From Alistipes sp. (GTDB taxonomy: Bacteria > Bacteroidota > Bacteroidia > Bacteroidales > Rikenellaceae), in NCBI GenBank assembly GCA_017474235.1, contig JAFVIB010000044.1, positions 35,785 to 99,784 of the forward strand: DNA of 64,000 nucleotides, read 5' to 3'. The stretch's first letter is position 1; each line of letters begins with the position of its first letter. The notes beneath the pieces are model-generated. The model was not told the DNA's origin. It made no database searches and saw only the letters and a program-made list of their open reading frames with translations. The translations under genes and the position numbers were made by a program. Shown here piece by piece: positions 28,576 to 38,589 of the stretch.

Positions 28576-31002
28576 ATGAAGAAAGAAGATAACGATATTT
28601 TATTTGACGAAAAGGGTTTCTCTACGGAGCTTGCAGACCGCAAGTTTCAGGCAATACCTATCGTGTCAGGCGATGATGACACGATTGAGGATGTAAAATT
28701 GCCGGAGATTCTTCCTATACTAACACTGCGTAACTCTGTACTCTTCCCGGGGGCTGTAACGCCTATTACTGTCGGTAGAGAGAAGAGCATCGCACTTGTG
28801 CGTGCCGTAAATTCAGGAGATGGTCTATTGGGTGCTGTGCTTCAGCGTAATCCTGAGATTGAGACCCCTACGCCTGATGATATGTACCGCATAGGTACTG
28901 CTGCGCGTATTCTCAAGATTCTTGAGATGCCAAATGGTAATCTGACTGTTATTCTCTCAGGTCTTGAAAAGATAGAGGTGGGAGAGTATATCTCTACCGA
29001 GCCATTCTTTAAGGCTACGGTCACTACCCTGCTCGACACTGCTCCGGACAAGAATAATCCTGAGTTCAATGCCCTTGTAGAGGCTGTCAGAGATACTGCT
29101 CTGCGTATTATAAACATCTCGCCGAATATTCCGAAGGAGGCATCATTTGCCATTAAGAATATAGATTCGCACCGCGGAACTATCAACTTTATCTGCTCAA
29201 ATCTCGAGTTCTCGGACGATGACCGCCAGTCACTTCTTGAGGCTCCGGGTCTGCTGGCACGCTCTCGCAAGTTGTTAGAGATACTTATTCGCGAGCAGCA
29301 GCTTTTAGAGCTTAAGCAGGAGATTCAGGAGAAGGTTAAGAGCGAGATTGACAAGCAGCAGCGCGACTACTACCTCCAGCAGCAGATGCGTACTATACAG
29401 GAAGAGTTGGGCGACGATGTAAACGGAGATGTTGAGCGTCTGCGCGAGGCTGCAAAGAAGAAGGTATGGAAGAAGGAGGTTGCCGAGCTGTTTGAGAAGG
29501 AGGTTACCAAGCTCGAGCGACTCAATCCTGCTATTGCTGAGTACTCTATTCAGATGACATACCTCAACCTTATGCTCGATTTGCCGTGGGATGAGGTTAC
29601 AAAGGACAATCTTGACCTTAACTGCGCACGCGAACAGCTTGATGCCGACCACTTTGGTCTTGAAGAGGTCAAAGATCGTATTCTTGAGCATCTTGCTGTA
29701 ATCAAGCTCAAGGGTGACCTTAAGTCGCCAATTCTCTGCCTCTATGGTCCTCCGGGAGTGGGTAAAACATCTCTCGGCAAGAGCGTCGCTACGGCATTGG
29801 GTCGTAAGTTTGGCAGAATAGCCCTCGGAGGTCTGCACGATGAGTCTGAAATCAGAGGTCATCGCCGTACATACATAGGTGCTATGCCGGGTCGTGTAAT
29901 TGAGACAATCAAGCGTTGCGGCTCGTCAAACCCTGTAATTATCCTTGATGAGGTGGATAAGATGACCGTATCAAACCACGGTGACCCATCATCTGCTCTG
30001 TTGGAGGTACTTGACCCTGAGCAGAATACCACATTCCACGATAACTATCTCGATGTAGAGTACGACTTGTCAAAGGTACTCTTTATCGCAACTGCAAATG
30101 ACATTAGCTCTATCAATCCGGCACTGCGTGACCGTATGGAGTTGATAAATATCTCGGGATATATTCTCGAAGATAAGATTCAGATTGCACAGAAGCACCT
30201 TATTGCAAAGCAGAGTGAGGCTCACGGTTTGCGCGAGGGAGATATGACACTCTCGAATGAGGTTTTGGAGAAGATTATCTCTGAATACACTCGTGAGTCG
30301 GGTGTGCGTTCACTTGACAAGAACATTGCCAAGCTTGCTCGTCATCGCGCAAAGAACATAGCCTTTGAGGAGGCATATACCCCTGAAATCTCGGCAGCAG
30401 ATATTGAGAAGATTCTCGGCAAGCCGAAGTTTATCAATGACAAGTATGAGATTAAGGATATGGTCGGTGTTGTTACAGGTCTTGCGTGGACAGCTGTAGG
30501 TGGCGATATTCTCTACATAGAGTCGTTGCTCACTCCGGGTAAGGGAAAGCTCTCTCTTACAGGTAATTTGGGAGATGTGATGAAGGAGTCGGCAACTATC
30601 GCTTACGAGTGGGTTATGGCTCATCACGCCGAGCTGGGCATAGACCCTGCGATGTTTGAGAAGAACGACCTTAACATACATGTTCCCGAGGGAGCTGTAC
30701 CAAAGGATGGTCCGAGTGCAGGTATTACGATGATTACATCTATCGTCTCTACATATACAGGTCGCAAAGTGCGTGAGCGTATTGCTATGACGGGAGAGAC
30801 TACCTTGCGCGGTCGTGTAACCCCTATCGGCGGTGTAAAGGAGAAGGTGCTTGCAGCAAAGCGTGCAGGAATTGATACTATTCTCGTTCCGGAGGAGAAC
30901 CGCAAGGATGTAGAGGAGATTAAAGCAGAGTATGTTGAGGGTATCACCTTCCACTATGTACGCACTAACGAGCAAGTCCTCGAATTAGCATTAGAGAAGT
31001 AA
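28576..31002 (+). CDS. lon: ATP-dependent protease Lon
   Basis: This 808-residue cytoplasmic AAA+ serine protease has an N-terminal LAN substrate domain (~residues 40-235), a coiled coil (~240-300), the AAA+ module with Walker A YGPPGVGKTSLGKS (~393-406) and Walker B VIILDEVDKM (~453), and the C-terminal S16 protease domain with catalytic Ser in PKDGPSAGIT (~712) and Lys in PIGGVKEKVLAAK (~755). It degrades misfolded and regulatory proteins. kdsB follows one base after its stop, an unusual pairing of proteolysis with Kdo synthesis, so it heads a long operon. Confidence 0.97.
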   Translation: MKKEDNDILFDEKGFSTELADRKFQAIPIVSGDDDTIEDVKLPEILPILTLRNSVLFPGAVTPITVGREKSIALVRAVNSGDGLLGAVLQRNPEIETPTPDDMYRIGTAARILKILEMPNGNLTVILSGLEKIEVGEYISTEPFFKATVTTLLDTAPDKNNPEFNALVEAVRDTALRIINISPNIPKEASFAIKNIDSHRGTINFICSNLEFSDDDRQSLLEAPGLLARSRKLLEILIREQQLLELKQEIQEKVKSEIDKQQRDYYLQQQMRTIQEELGDDVNGDVERLREAAKKKVWKKEVAELFEKEVTKLERLNPAIAEYSIQMTYLNLMLDLPWDEVTKDNLDLNCAREQLDADHFGLEEVKDRILEHLAVIKLKGDLKSPILCLYGPPGVGKTSLGKSVATALGRKFGRIALGGLHDESEIRGHRRTYIGAMPGRVIETIKRCGSSNPVIILDEVDKMTVSNHGDPSSALLEVLDPEQNTTFHDNYLDVEYDLSKVLFIATANDISSINPALRDRMELINISGYILEDKIQIAQKHLIAKQSEAHGLREGDMTLSNEVLEKIISEYTRESGVRSLDKNIAKLARHRAKNIAFEEAYTPEISAADIEKILGKPKFINDKYEIKDMVGVVTGLAWTAVGGDILYIESLLTPGKGKLSLTGNLGDVMKESATIAYEWVMAHHAELGIDPAMFEKNDLNIHVPEGAVPKDGPSAGITMITSIVSTYTGRKVRERIAMTGETTLRGRVTPIGGVKEKVLAAKRAGIDTILVPEENRKDVEEIKAEYVEGITFHYVRTNEQVLELALEK

Positions 31003-31003
31003 T

Positions 31004-31756
31004 ATGAAGTTTATAGCAATTATTCCGGCTCGATATGCCAGCACCCGCTTTCCGGCAAAGCCATTGGCAATGCTTGGTGGTAAGCGAGTAATTGAGCGTG
31101 TATATGAGCAGGTTGCAGGGGCTACAGACAAAACTGTAGTAGCAACAGATGATAGTCGCATCTACGAGGCTGTAAAGGCTTTCGGTGGCGAGGTTGAGAT
31201 GACATCGACAGAGCATCGTAGCGGTACTGACCGCTGCTGGGAGGCATATCAAAAGCAGGGAGAGCAGTTCGATGTTGTGATAAATGTACAGGGCGATGAG
31301 CCTTTTATACAGCCATCACAAATCGAGACCCTCAAGAGTTGTTTTAACGACCCTAATACAGATATTGCAACCCTTGTAAAGCCATTTTCGGCAGATGACG
31401 GCATTGCGGTTTTAGAGAATCCAAACTCTCCTAAAGTCGTGATAGACAACACTATGCACGCACTATACTTCTCTCGCTCCGTTATCCCATACATTCGAGG
31501 TGTAGAGCGTGAGCAGTGGTTAAGCCGTCATACATTCTACAAGCATATCGGCATCTATGGTTTTAGAAGTCAAGTACTTAAGGCTGTTACATCATTGCCA
31601 CAATCGCCACTTGAGATTGCAGAGTCGCTTGAGCAGCTGAGATGGTTGGAGAATGGGTATAAAATCGGTGTCGGAATATCAGAGGTTGAGACTATCGGCA
31701 TAGATACCCCCGAGGACCTTGTTAGAGCAGAAGAATTTTTAAAAACTCTAAAATAA
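31004..31756 (+). CDS. kdsB: 3-deoxy-manno-octulosonate cytidylyltransferase
   Basis: KdsB activates Kdo to CMP-Kdo for lipopolysaccharide core assembly. This protein has 250 residues, the standard length. It starts with IPARYASTRFPAKPLA (residues 5-20), then shows STEHRSGTDR near 69, QGDEPFIQPSQI near 95 and KHIGIYGFR near 177. It is one base after lon and 15 nt before a GH2 gene. kdsA and kdsD follow that, so this is the Kdo supply cluster. Confidence 0.97.
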   Translation: MKFIAIIPARYASTRFPAKPLAMLGGKRVIERVYEQVAGATDKTVVATDDSRIYEAVKAFGGEVEMTSTEHRSGTDRCWEAYQKQGEQFDVVINVQGDEPFIQPSQIETLKSCFNDPNTDIATLVKPFSADDGIAVLENPNSPKVVIDNTMHALYFSRSVIPYIRGVEREQWLSRHTFYKHIGIYGFRSQVLKAVTSLPQSPLEIAESLEQLRWLENGYKIGVGISEVETIGIDTPEDLVRAEEFLKTLK

Positions 31757-31771
31757 CAAACCCATAAAACT

Positions 31772-33592
31772 ATGAAAAGGAACCTTTTGTCGCTACTTGC
31801 AGCAGTAGCATTATTTGCAACGGCAAATGGAGAGTGGAAAATCGCCGGTGACAAGATTCGCACATCTTGGGCTGAAGAGATTGATGTAGAGAATGTACTT
31901 CCTGAGTACCCTCGTCCACAGTTAGAGCGTAGTGAGTGGCTCAACCTCAATGGTCTGTGGAGCTATGCAGTAACAGATTTAAACGCTCAGAAGCCAAATA
32001 CTTTTGACGGTCAGATTCTCGTACCTTTTGCTATTGAGTCTGCACTGTCGGGCGTACAGAAGAGCCTTACAAAGGAGAATCTGCTTTGGTATGAGCGCAC
32101 CTTTACTCTGCCATCTAATTGGAATGGTCAGCGTATTATGCTCAACTTCGGCGCAGTAGATTGGAGTGCTGATGTATATGTAAACGACATCTTTGTAGGT
32201 AACCACACAGGCGGTTATGCCCCTTTCTCATTAGACATTACACCTGCTCTGAAGAAGGGCGAGCAGAAGATTGTTGTTCGCGTTTGGGACCCTACAGATA
32301 CTATACACAATCCTGTTGGTAAGCAGCGTATAGAGCCAAGCGGTATTTGGTACACTGCCGTATCGGGCATTTGGCAGACAGTGTGGTTGGAGCCTGTAGC
32401 AAAGGCTAACCACATTGAGGCTATTACAACTGATTGCGACATTGTTCGTGGCGAGCTTTATCTCAACACTATCTGTGCAAACGACAATGGTACACTCAAA
32501 ATCGAAGTTAAGGATGGCGAGAATGTAGTATGCTCTACAACAGCCCTTTGTGGAGTGAAGGCTACTCTTCCTATTGCAAATGCAAAACTGTGGAGTCCTA
32601 ATACTCCAAATCTCTATGATGTTACCGTTTCGCTGATTCAGAACGGCAAGGTTATCGACAGCGTAAAGAGCTATGCAGCTATGCGTCAGTTCTCTACAAA
32701 GCGTGATGAGGGTGGTCATCTGCGCATTACCCTCAATGGCGAGCCTATCTTTATGTATGGTCCGCTCGATCAGGGTTGGTGGCCTGATGGTCTCTATACT
32801 GCTCCGACAGACGAGGCTCTGCTGAGCGATATTACCCTTACAAAGGAGCTCGGTTTCAATACTATCCGTAAGCATATCAAGGTTGAGCCTGCACGCTGGT
32901 ACTACCACTGCGATAGAGAGGGTATTGTCGTATGGCAGGATATGCCTTGCCTTGCGCTCTACAAGAATGACACAAAGGGAGGTTGGGGTCGCAACAATAT
33001 CGGTGGCGGCAGTGACTCCCCTGCTACTCGCGAGGAGAAGAACACATACTACAAGGAGTGGGCTGAGATTATGGATGCACTCCGTTTCTTCCCATCTATC
33101 GGCGTTTGGGTTTCATTTAACGAGGCGTGGGGTCAATTTGATACAGAGAAGGTTGTCGAGTGGACAGCTACTAACGACCCTACTCGTCTTATAAATGGAG
33201 CAAGTGGCGGTAATCTGCGTCTTTGTGGTCATATTCTCGATATTCACAACTACCCTGCTCCGGCTATGCCGTTCTACAGCTCTGACTATGTTGTTGTCTT
33301 GGGCGAATACGGTGGTATCGGCTACCCTATCGAGGGTCACTTGTGGTGGAACAAGCGCAATTGGGGCTATATCCAGTTTAACAATACCGATGAGGTGACA
33401 GCAGAGTATGTAAAGTATGCTACAATGCTCAAGGACTTCATCCCACAGGGTATGTCAGCAGCTATCTACACCCAAACAACCGATGTCGAGGGTGAGGTAA
33501 ACGGCTTTGTTACTTACGACCGTAAGGTTACAAAGATGGACAAGGCTAAGGTCAATGCTATAAATACTGAAATTATAAATCTTCTCAAGTAA
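31772..33592 (+). CDS. Secreted glycoside hydrolase family 2 enzyme
   Basis: This 606-residue exported enzyme has a signal peptide (KRNLLSLLAAVALFATANG). A jelly-roll domain (~45-210, LNLNGLWSYAVTD), an immunoglobulin-like domain (~215-310) and a TIM barrel (~315-600) follow. The general acid/base Glu lies in FNEAWG near residue 451 and the nucleophile in GEYGG near 511, so it should be active. GH2 members cleave beta-galactosides, glucuronides or mannosides; specificity cannot be read here. It lies between kdsB and kdsA and its stop overlaps the kdsA start by one base, which is unusual for a periplasmic glycosidase. Confidence 0.85.
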   Translation: MKRNLLSLLAAVALFATANGEWKIAGDKIRTSWAEEIDVENVLPEYPRPQLERSEWLNLNGLWSYAVTDLNAQKPNTFDGQILVPFAIESALSGVQKSLTKENLLWYERTFTLPSNWNGQRIMLNFGAVDWSADVYVNDIFVGNHTGGYAPFSLDITPALKKGEQKIVVRVWDPTDTIHNPVGKQRIEPSGIWYTAVSGIWQTVWLEPVAKANHIEAITTDCDIVRGELYLNTICANDNGTLKIEVKDGENVVCSTTALCGVKATLPIANAKLWSPNTPNLYDVTVSLIQNGKVIDSVKSYAAMRQFSTKRDEGGHLRITLNGEPIFMYGPLDQGWWPDGLYTAPTDEALLSDITLTKELGFNTIRKHIKVEPARWYYHCDREGIVVWQDMPCLALYKNDTKGGWGRNNIGGGSDSPATREEKNTYYKEWAEIMDALRFFPSIGVWVSFNEAWGQFDTEKVVEWTATNDPTRLINGASGGNLRLCGHILDIHNYPAPAMPFYSSDYVVVLGEYGGIGYPIEGHLWWNKRNWGYIQFNNTDEVTAEYVKYATMLKDFIPQGMSAAIYTQTTDVEGEVNGFVTYDRKVTKMDKAKVNAINTEIINLLK

Positions 33593-34344
33593 TGAAACCA
33601 ATCTTTATTGCCGGTCCGTGCGTCATCGAGAATAGCGAAGTTCTCGATGCTGTTGCTCAGCGCATTGTTGAAATTAACAAACAACTTGGCGTAGATATTA
33701 TCTTCAAGTCATCTTTCGACAAGGCTAATCGTACCTCTATCTCCTCTTACCGAGGAGTGGGTATTGATAAGGGGTTACAGATGCTCGCCGACATAAAGAG
33801 TAAGTGGGGGTTAAGCCTACTTACAGATATTCACGAGGCTTGGCAGGCTGAGGCTGCCGGAGAGGTTGTAGATGTACTCCAAATTCCGGCATTCCTCTGT
33901 CGCCAGACAGATCTCCTTGTTGCAGCAGCAAAAACAGGCAAGACAGTAAATATAAAGAAGGCTCAATTCCTGTCAGGTGCGGATATGAAGTATCCTTATC
34001 AGAAGGCTATGGAGTCCGGCGCAAAAGATGTTTGGCTTACAGAGCGCGGAAATAGCTTTGGTTACAACAACCTTGTAGTCGATTTTCGCAATATCCCCGA
34101 TATGCTCGCCATTGCTCCGAGGGTAATTATGGACTGTACACACTCTGTGCAGCGTCCGGGTGCTGCAGGTGGTAAGACGGGTGGCAACAGAGAGTATGTA
34201 CCCGCAATGGCACTTGCCGCAAAGGCTTTTGGTGCTAACGGTTACTTCTTTGAGGTGCATCCCGACCCCGACAATGCTCTGAGCGACGGACCTAATATGC
34301 TACAACTTGACAACTTGGAAAATGTAATAAAATCTCTACTATAA
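33592..34344 (+). CDS. kdsA: 3-deoxy-8-phosphooctulonate synthase
   Basis: KdsA condenses phosphoenolpyruvate and arabinose-5-phosphate to Kdo-8-phosphate. It has 250 residues, with FIAGPCVIEN (residues 4-13), the FKSSFDKANRTSI strand (38-50), IPAFLCRQTDLL near 97, and the substrate loop RPGAAGGKTGG near 187. It overlaps the GH2 stop by one base and is followed after 3 nt by kdsD, the enzyme that makes its arabinose-5-phosphate substrate. Confidence 0.97.
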   Translation: MKPIFIAGPCVIENSEVLDAVAQRIVEINKQLGVDIIFKSSFDKANRTSISSYRGVGIDKGLQMLADIKSKWGLSLLTDIHEAWQAEAAGEVVDVLQIPAFLCRQTDLLVAAAKTGKTVNIKKAQFLSGADMKYPYQKAMESGAKDVWLTERGNSFGYNNLVVDFRNIPDMLAIAPRVIMDCTHSVQRPGAAGGKTGGNREYVPAMALAAKAFGANGYFFEVHPDPDNALSDGPNMLQLDNLENVIKSLL

Positions 34345-34347
34345 ATT

Positions 34348-35307
34348 ATGAATAATCGACAACTGATACTCGATGTAGCCACAGATGCTTTACAAACAGA
34401 GGCAGATGCGCTGTTGCGTATAAAGCGTGATTTGGGCGAGGAGTTTGTGCGCGCAGTTGAACTTATCTTGGAGTGCAACGGCAAGGTTATTATGACCGGT
34501 ATGGGCAAGTCGGGACTTATTGCCAAAAAGATTGCAGCTACTCTTGCAAGTACCGGCACACCGAGCTTCTATATGCACCCGGGAGAGGCTTTTCACGGCG
34601 ATTTGGGTATGATTTCAAAGGGTGACATTGTCATCGCGCTCTCATACTCGGGCGAGACTGATGAGGTTCTTAAGATAGTACCTTTTATCCACGACAACGG
34701 CAATACACTTATCTCTATGACAGGTAATTGCAATTCGTCGTTGGCAAAGAACTCTGATATTCATCTCGATGTCAAGGTTGAGCGTGAGGCTTGCATCCTA
34801 CATCTTGCCCCAACGACATCGACCACAGCTCAACTTGCAATGGGCGATGCCCTTGCCTGCGCACTGATGAAGGTTCGTGAGTTTACATCTATGGACTATG
34901 CCCGCCTACATCCGGGAGGTAGTCTTGGTCGCCGACTGCTTATGCGCGTAGGCAATGTTATGCGCAGAACAGATTTACCAATTATCTCAGAGCAGTGCTC
35001 TATTACCGAGATGATACAGCGTATGTCGCGCGGTGGACTCGGATTGGTTGTTATCAGTCGGGAGGATGAAATTCTTGGCATTGTAACAGATGGAGATGTC
35101 AGAAGAGCTATGGAGAGCCGTCAGGCTGAATTTTTCAATATCAAACCGATAGATATAGCCTCAAAGTCGCCAAAGATGATTCGGGCGACAGAAAAACTTA
35201 TTGATGCAGAGAAGATGATGACCCAAAATAAGATTAACTCTCTGCTGGTAGTTGATGACAATAAACATCTAATCGGTGTAATTCAGATTTACGATATTAA
35301 ACTATAA
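34348..35307 (+). CDS. kdsD: Arabinose-5-phosphate isomerase (KpsF/GutQ family)
   Basis: This 319-residue enzyme converts ribulose-5-phosphate to arabinose-5-phosphate for Kdo synthesis. A SIS sugar-isomerase domain (~residues 35-180, TGMGKSGLIAKKIAATLAST, SYSGETDEVL) is followed by two CBS domains (~200-319). The family member next to kdsA is usually the Kdo-pathway isomerase, so kdsD is the natural name. Confidence 0.93.
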   Translation: MNNRQLILDVATDALQTEADALLRIKRDLGEEFVRAVELILECNGKVIMTGMGKSGLIAKKIAATLASTGTPSFYMHPGEAFHGDLGMISKGDIVIALSYSGETDEVLKIVPFIHDNGNTLISMTGNCNSSLAKNSDIHLDVKVEREACILHLAPTTSTTAQLAMGDALACALMKVREFTSMDYARLHPGGSLGRRLLMRVGNVMRRTDLPIISEQCSITEMIQRMSRGGLGLVVISREDEILGIVTDGDVRRAMESRQAEFFNIKPIDIASKSPKMIRATEKLIDAEKMMTQNKINSLLVVDDNKHLIGVIQIYDIKL

Positions 35308-35332
35308 CCTTAAACCTAAAAAATAACCAATT

Positions 35333-36766
35333 ATGGGCTTGCTAAATTTCTTTACTCCTCCCGCAAAAAAGCCGATGATGGCTTCAGAGAAAATTGACAA
35401 AGAGTATAAAAAGATGCGTCTTAAGGTCTTTTTAGGCATCTTTTTGGGTTATGCAGCTTACTACCTTGTTCGTAAGAATCTCTCCCTTGCAGCTCCAGGA
35501 ATGATTGAGCAGGGGCTGATTGACAAAGCTGGTGCAGGTCTTGCGATGTCAGGTATTCCGATTGCCTATGCATTCAGTAAGTTTCTGATGGGCAGTCTGT
35601 CAGATCGTTCTGATGCGCGCAAGTTTATGACCGTAGGTCTTGTACTATCATCGCTGGTGATGATAGTTGCAGGTGTTCTGCCATACCCTACAGGTGTCGA
35701 TGGGAACTACTCTGTCACTGTCGGACTTATGTTCGTGTTTATGCTCCTTGCCGGTTGGCTTTCAGGTATGGGCTGGCCCCCTTGTGGACGAGTACTTGCA
35801 CATTGGTTCTCGACAAACGAGCGTAGTTTTAAGATGTCTGTTTGGAATACGGCTCATAATGTAGGTAACGGAACACTCGGTCTGCTTATCCCTGCCGGTG
35901 TTATCATATTCAGCGCATTTGGAATTGGGGAGACTTGGCGTGCTGCATTTATTGTCCCTGCATTGGTGGCAATGCTTATTGCACTATTCTGTTGGTGGGC
36001 TATTCGCGACACACCGGAGTCTTGCGGTCTGCCATCAATCGAGAAATACCGCAATGACTATTCAGGTGCGAAAGCAGCGAAAGGCGAGGAGGATAAAATT
36101 CCGTTCCGTCGTCTGTTTATAGACTACATCTTCAAGAACAAACTGCTTTGGCTTATCGCCTGCGCAAATGTCTTTATCTATCTTATTCGCTACGGTATTG
36201 CAGATTGGTCGCCTACATACCTTACAGAGGTCTATGGTTGGAGCAAGGATGATGCGTCGTTAGCTTACGCAATCCGCGAGTATGCCGGTATTCCGGGTAC
36301 TATCCTCGGTGGTTGGATATCATCTAAGTTCTTCAATGGTCGTTGCGCTCCGGTAAATGTAATCTTCCTCATTGCAGTAACTATCGGTATTCTGACCTAT
36401 TGGCAGGCAGGAGCTGTTGCAGAGTTTACCCATATTCCTATCACTTGGCTTATTTACGGTTCTCTTGCTCTTATCGGTGGTGCTATCTACGCACCGGTAG
36501 CGATGATTGGTATTCAGGGTCTTGCGATTGTACCAAAGAATGCAGCGGGTACTGTAGCCGGTTTCTTGAGCCTTTGGGGTTATCTTATTGGCGATGCTGT
36601 TCTGTCAAAGATTGTTTTGGGTCGTGTTGCTCAGAGTTCGCTCGGTTGGGATGCGACCTTCTGGGTATTTACCATTGGCGCACTCTTGGCAGCCGTTATC
36701 TGCCTTACCTCATGGGGTAAAGAGAAGAGAATGATGGAGGAGAGAATAGCAGCCGCAAAAGAGTAG
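35333..36766 (+). CDS. Organophosphate:phosphate antiporter (GlpT/UhpT family)
   Basis: This is a 477-residue Major Facilitator protein with about 12 helices. It carries the OPA-family opening YYLVRKNLSLAAPGMIE (residues ~43-59), with the conserved Arg, and the loop motif GSLSDRSDARKFM near 86. GlpT and UhpT exchange glycerol-3-phosphate or hexose-phosphate for phosphate. The specific substrate is not visible. It sits 25 nt after kdsD and 2 nt before ubiD in the long operon. Confidence 0.87.
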   Translation: MGLLNFFTPPAKKPMMASEKIDKEYKKMRLKVFLGIFLGYAAYYLVRKNLSLAAPGMIEQGLIDKAGAGLAMSGIPIAYAFSKFLMGSLSDRSDARKFMTVGLVLSSLVMIVAGVLPYPTGVDGNYSVTVGLMFVFMLLAGWLSGMGWPPCGRVLAHWFSTNERSFKMSVWNTAHNVGNGTLGLLIPAGVIIFSAFGIGETWRAAFIVPALVAMLIALFCWWAIRDTPESCGLPSIEKYRNDYSGAKAAKGEEDKIPFRRLFIDYIFKNKLLWLIACANVFIYLIRYGIADWSPTYLTEVYGWSKDDASLAYAIREYAGIPGTILGGWISSKFFNGRCAPVNVIFLIAVTIGILTYWQAGAVAEFTHIPITWLIYGSLALIGGAIYAPVAMIGIQGLAIVPKNAAGTVAGFLSLWGYLIGDAVLSKIVLGRVAQSSLGWDATFWVFTIGALLAAVICLTSWGKEKRMMEERIAAAKE

Positions 36767-36768
36767 TA

Positions 36769-38589
36769 ATGAATTTACGAGATTTTATACAAAAGTTAGA
36801 GAGTGCCGGTGAGTTAATTCGCATCGGCACTCCGGTTTCGAGCATATACGAGATTGCCGAGCTGACAGACCGTCAGGCAAAGAGTGAGGGTGGTGGTAAG
36901 GCTCTACTATTTGAGAATACAGAGAGTAGTTTTCCTGTACTTACAAATATGATGGGCTCGGAGCGTCGTATATCTATGGCACTGGGTGTTGAGCAACCTG
37001 AAGATATAACTACACGCATCGAGACTCTGCTGAAGCAGGTAACCACACCAAAAGAGTCTATATCGGAGCAGCTCAAGATGTTGCCACTCTTGGGAGAGGT
37101 GGCTCGTTGGTTTCCAAAGCGTCTAAAGCGTCGTGGAGAGTGCCAGCAGGTAGTTCTAAAGGGAGAAGAAGCCTCTGTTGACCTACTACCTATACTCAAG
37201 AGTTGGGGCTGCGATGGTGGGCGATTCATAACCCTGCCTATGGTAAATACGCTCGACCCATACACAGGTATTCGCAATGTGGGTATGTATCGTATGCAGG
37301 TCTTTGACAGCCACACAACGGGTATGCATTGGCATCGTCACAAGACCGGAGCCCGCCACTATGAGGGTTACAAGGCTTTAGGTAAGGTTATGCCCGTCTC
37401 TGTTGCTATTGGTGGCGACCCTGCTTATACATACGCTGCTACAGCACCTATGCCCGACAATATGGACGAGTATCTGCTCGCCGGATTTTTGCGTCGCAAA
37501 CCTGTAAAACTCGTAAAGTGTATTACAAATGATATATATGTACCTGACGATTGCGACTTTGTTATCGAGGGATATGTTGATCCTTCAGAGCCTCTTGCAG
37601 TAGAGGGTGACTTTGGCGACCATACAGGCTTCTATTCACTCAAAGACCTCTATCCTCGTTTCCACATCACAGCAATAACACATCGTAAGGATGCTGTGTA
37701 TCCTGCTACGGTTGTGGGTATTCCTCCCCAAGAGGATGCCTATATCTCGATTGCTACAGAGCGTATTTTCCTTGCACCTATACGCCTTGTGATGCAACCT
37801 GAGATAGTTGATATGACAATGCCGAGAGCCGGAACATCCCACAATATAGCTATCATATCAATCAATAGCCGCTATTTGGGACAGGCGACAAAGGTCACTC
37901 AGGGTATGTGGAGCGCAGGACAGATGATGTTTAATAAGTATCTGTTACTGACGCCTCCAAAAACAAATATCCGCAATAGCAATGAACTTGCCGCTCTGCT
38001 ACGAGATTGCAATCCGAAGAGTGCCGTAATCCGTGGAGAGGGCATATATGATGTACTTGACCACGCAACAGCAACTTGTGGCTTTGGCGGAAAACTCGCC
38101 CTTGACCTTACCCAAAGCAGTGATAGTCATTGCGCTTCGGTAGATACAGATATTACTCTGCCACAGGGCGTTACGATGCGTACAGACCTTGTAGATAAGT
38201 GGAGTACGCTACTGCTCTTTGCAGAGAATAGCTGCACGGTTAATCTCTCTGATATTGCAGTAAACGAGGGTGTTAATTGTAATTTCATAGCACTCTTTGA
38301 CAGCAGAGCCGAAGAGTTTGATGCAGAGGATTTGCTATGGATTGCTGCGGCAAATACAGAGCCTAATCGTGATATAAAGCTCATAGGCAACACTCTTACA
38401 ATAGATGCACGAGTGAAGATTCCGGGCAGTGATGGTGCTCCGGCACGCTTCCCAAATGTCGTGACATCGCTACCAGAGGTTATTGACAGCGTAGATAGGC
38501 GTTGGAGCGAGTATGGATTGGGCGAATTTATAGAGTCGCCATCGGTAAAATATCGCAAGTTACTCTTTTCTGATAAAGCGGAGTGGTAA
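36769..38589 (+). CDS. UbiD family decarboxylase
   Basis: This is a 606-residue UbiD-family protein (typical 450-620), a prenylated-FMN-dependent decarboxylase fold. Typical segments are the FIQKLESAGELIRI start, KALLFEN near 44, GMHWHRHKTGARHY near 186, and GDFGDHTGFYS near 283, where an acidic residue of the active site lies. In Bacteroidetes the long form is often annotated as a menaquinone-pathway decarboxylase; the exact substrate is not certain. Two bases follow the transporter and its stop overlaps the next start. Confidence 0.88.
   Translation: MNLRDFIQKLESAGELIRIGTPVSSIYEIAELTDRQAKSEGGGKALLFENTESSFPVLTNMMGSERRISMALGVEQPEDITTRIETLLKQVTTPKESISEQLKMLPLLGEVARWFPKRLKRRGECQQVVLKGEEASVDLLPILKSWGCDGGRFITLPMVNTLDPYTGIRNVGMYRMQVFDSHTTGMHWHRHKTGARHYEGYKALGKVMPVSVAIGGDPAYTYAATAPMPDNMDEYLLAGFLRRKPVKLVKCITNDIYVPDDCDFVIEGYVDPSEPLAVEGDFGDHTGFYSLKDLYPRFHITAITHRKDAVYPATVVGIPPQEDAYISIATERIFLAPIRLVMQPEIVDMTMPRAGTSHNIAIISINSRYLGQATKVTQGMWSAGQMMFNKYLLLTPPKTNIRNSNELAALLRDCNPKSAVIRGEGIYDVLDHATATCGFGGKLALDLTQSSDSHCASVDTDITLPQGVTMRTDLVDKWSTLLLFAENSCTVNLSDIAVNEGVNCNFIALFDSRAEEFDAEDLLWIAAANTEPNRDIKLIGNTLTIDARVKIPGSDGAPARFPNVVTSLPEVIDSVDRRWSEYGLGEFIESPSVKYRKLLFSDKAEW

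Noticed and set aside
38583-38588. A GTG start for the helix-hairpin-helix protein
   Set aside because: ATG 38589 overlaps the ubiD stop by one base, the same coupling form seen at several other junctions here.
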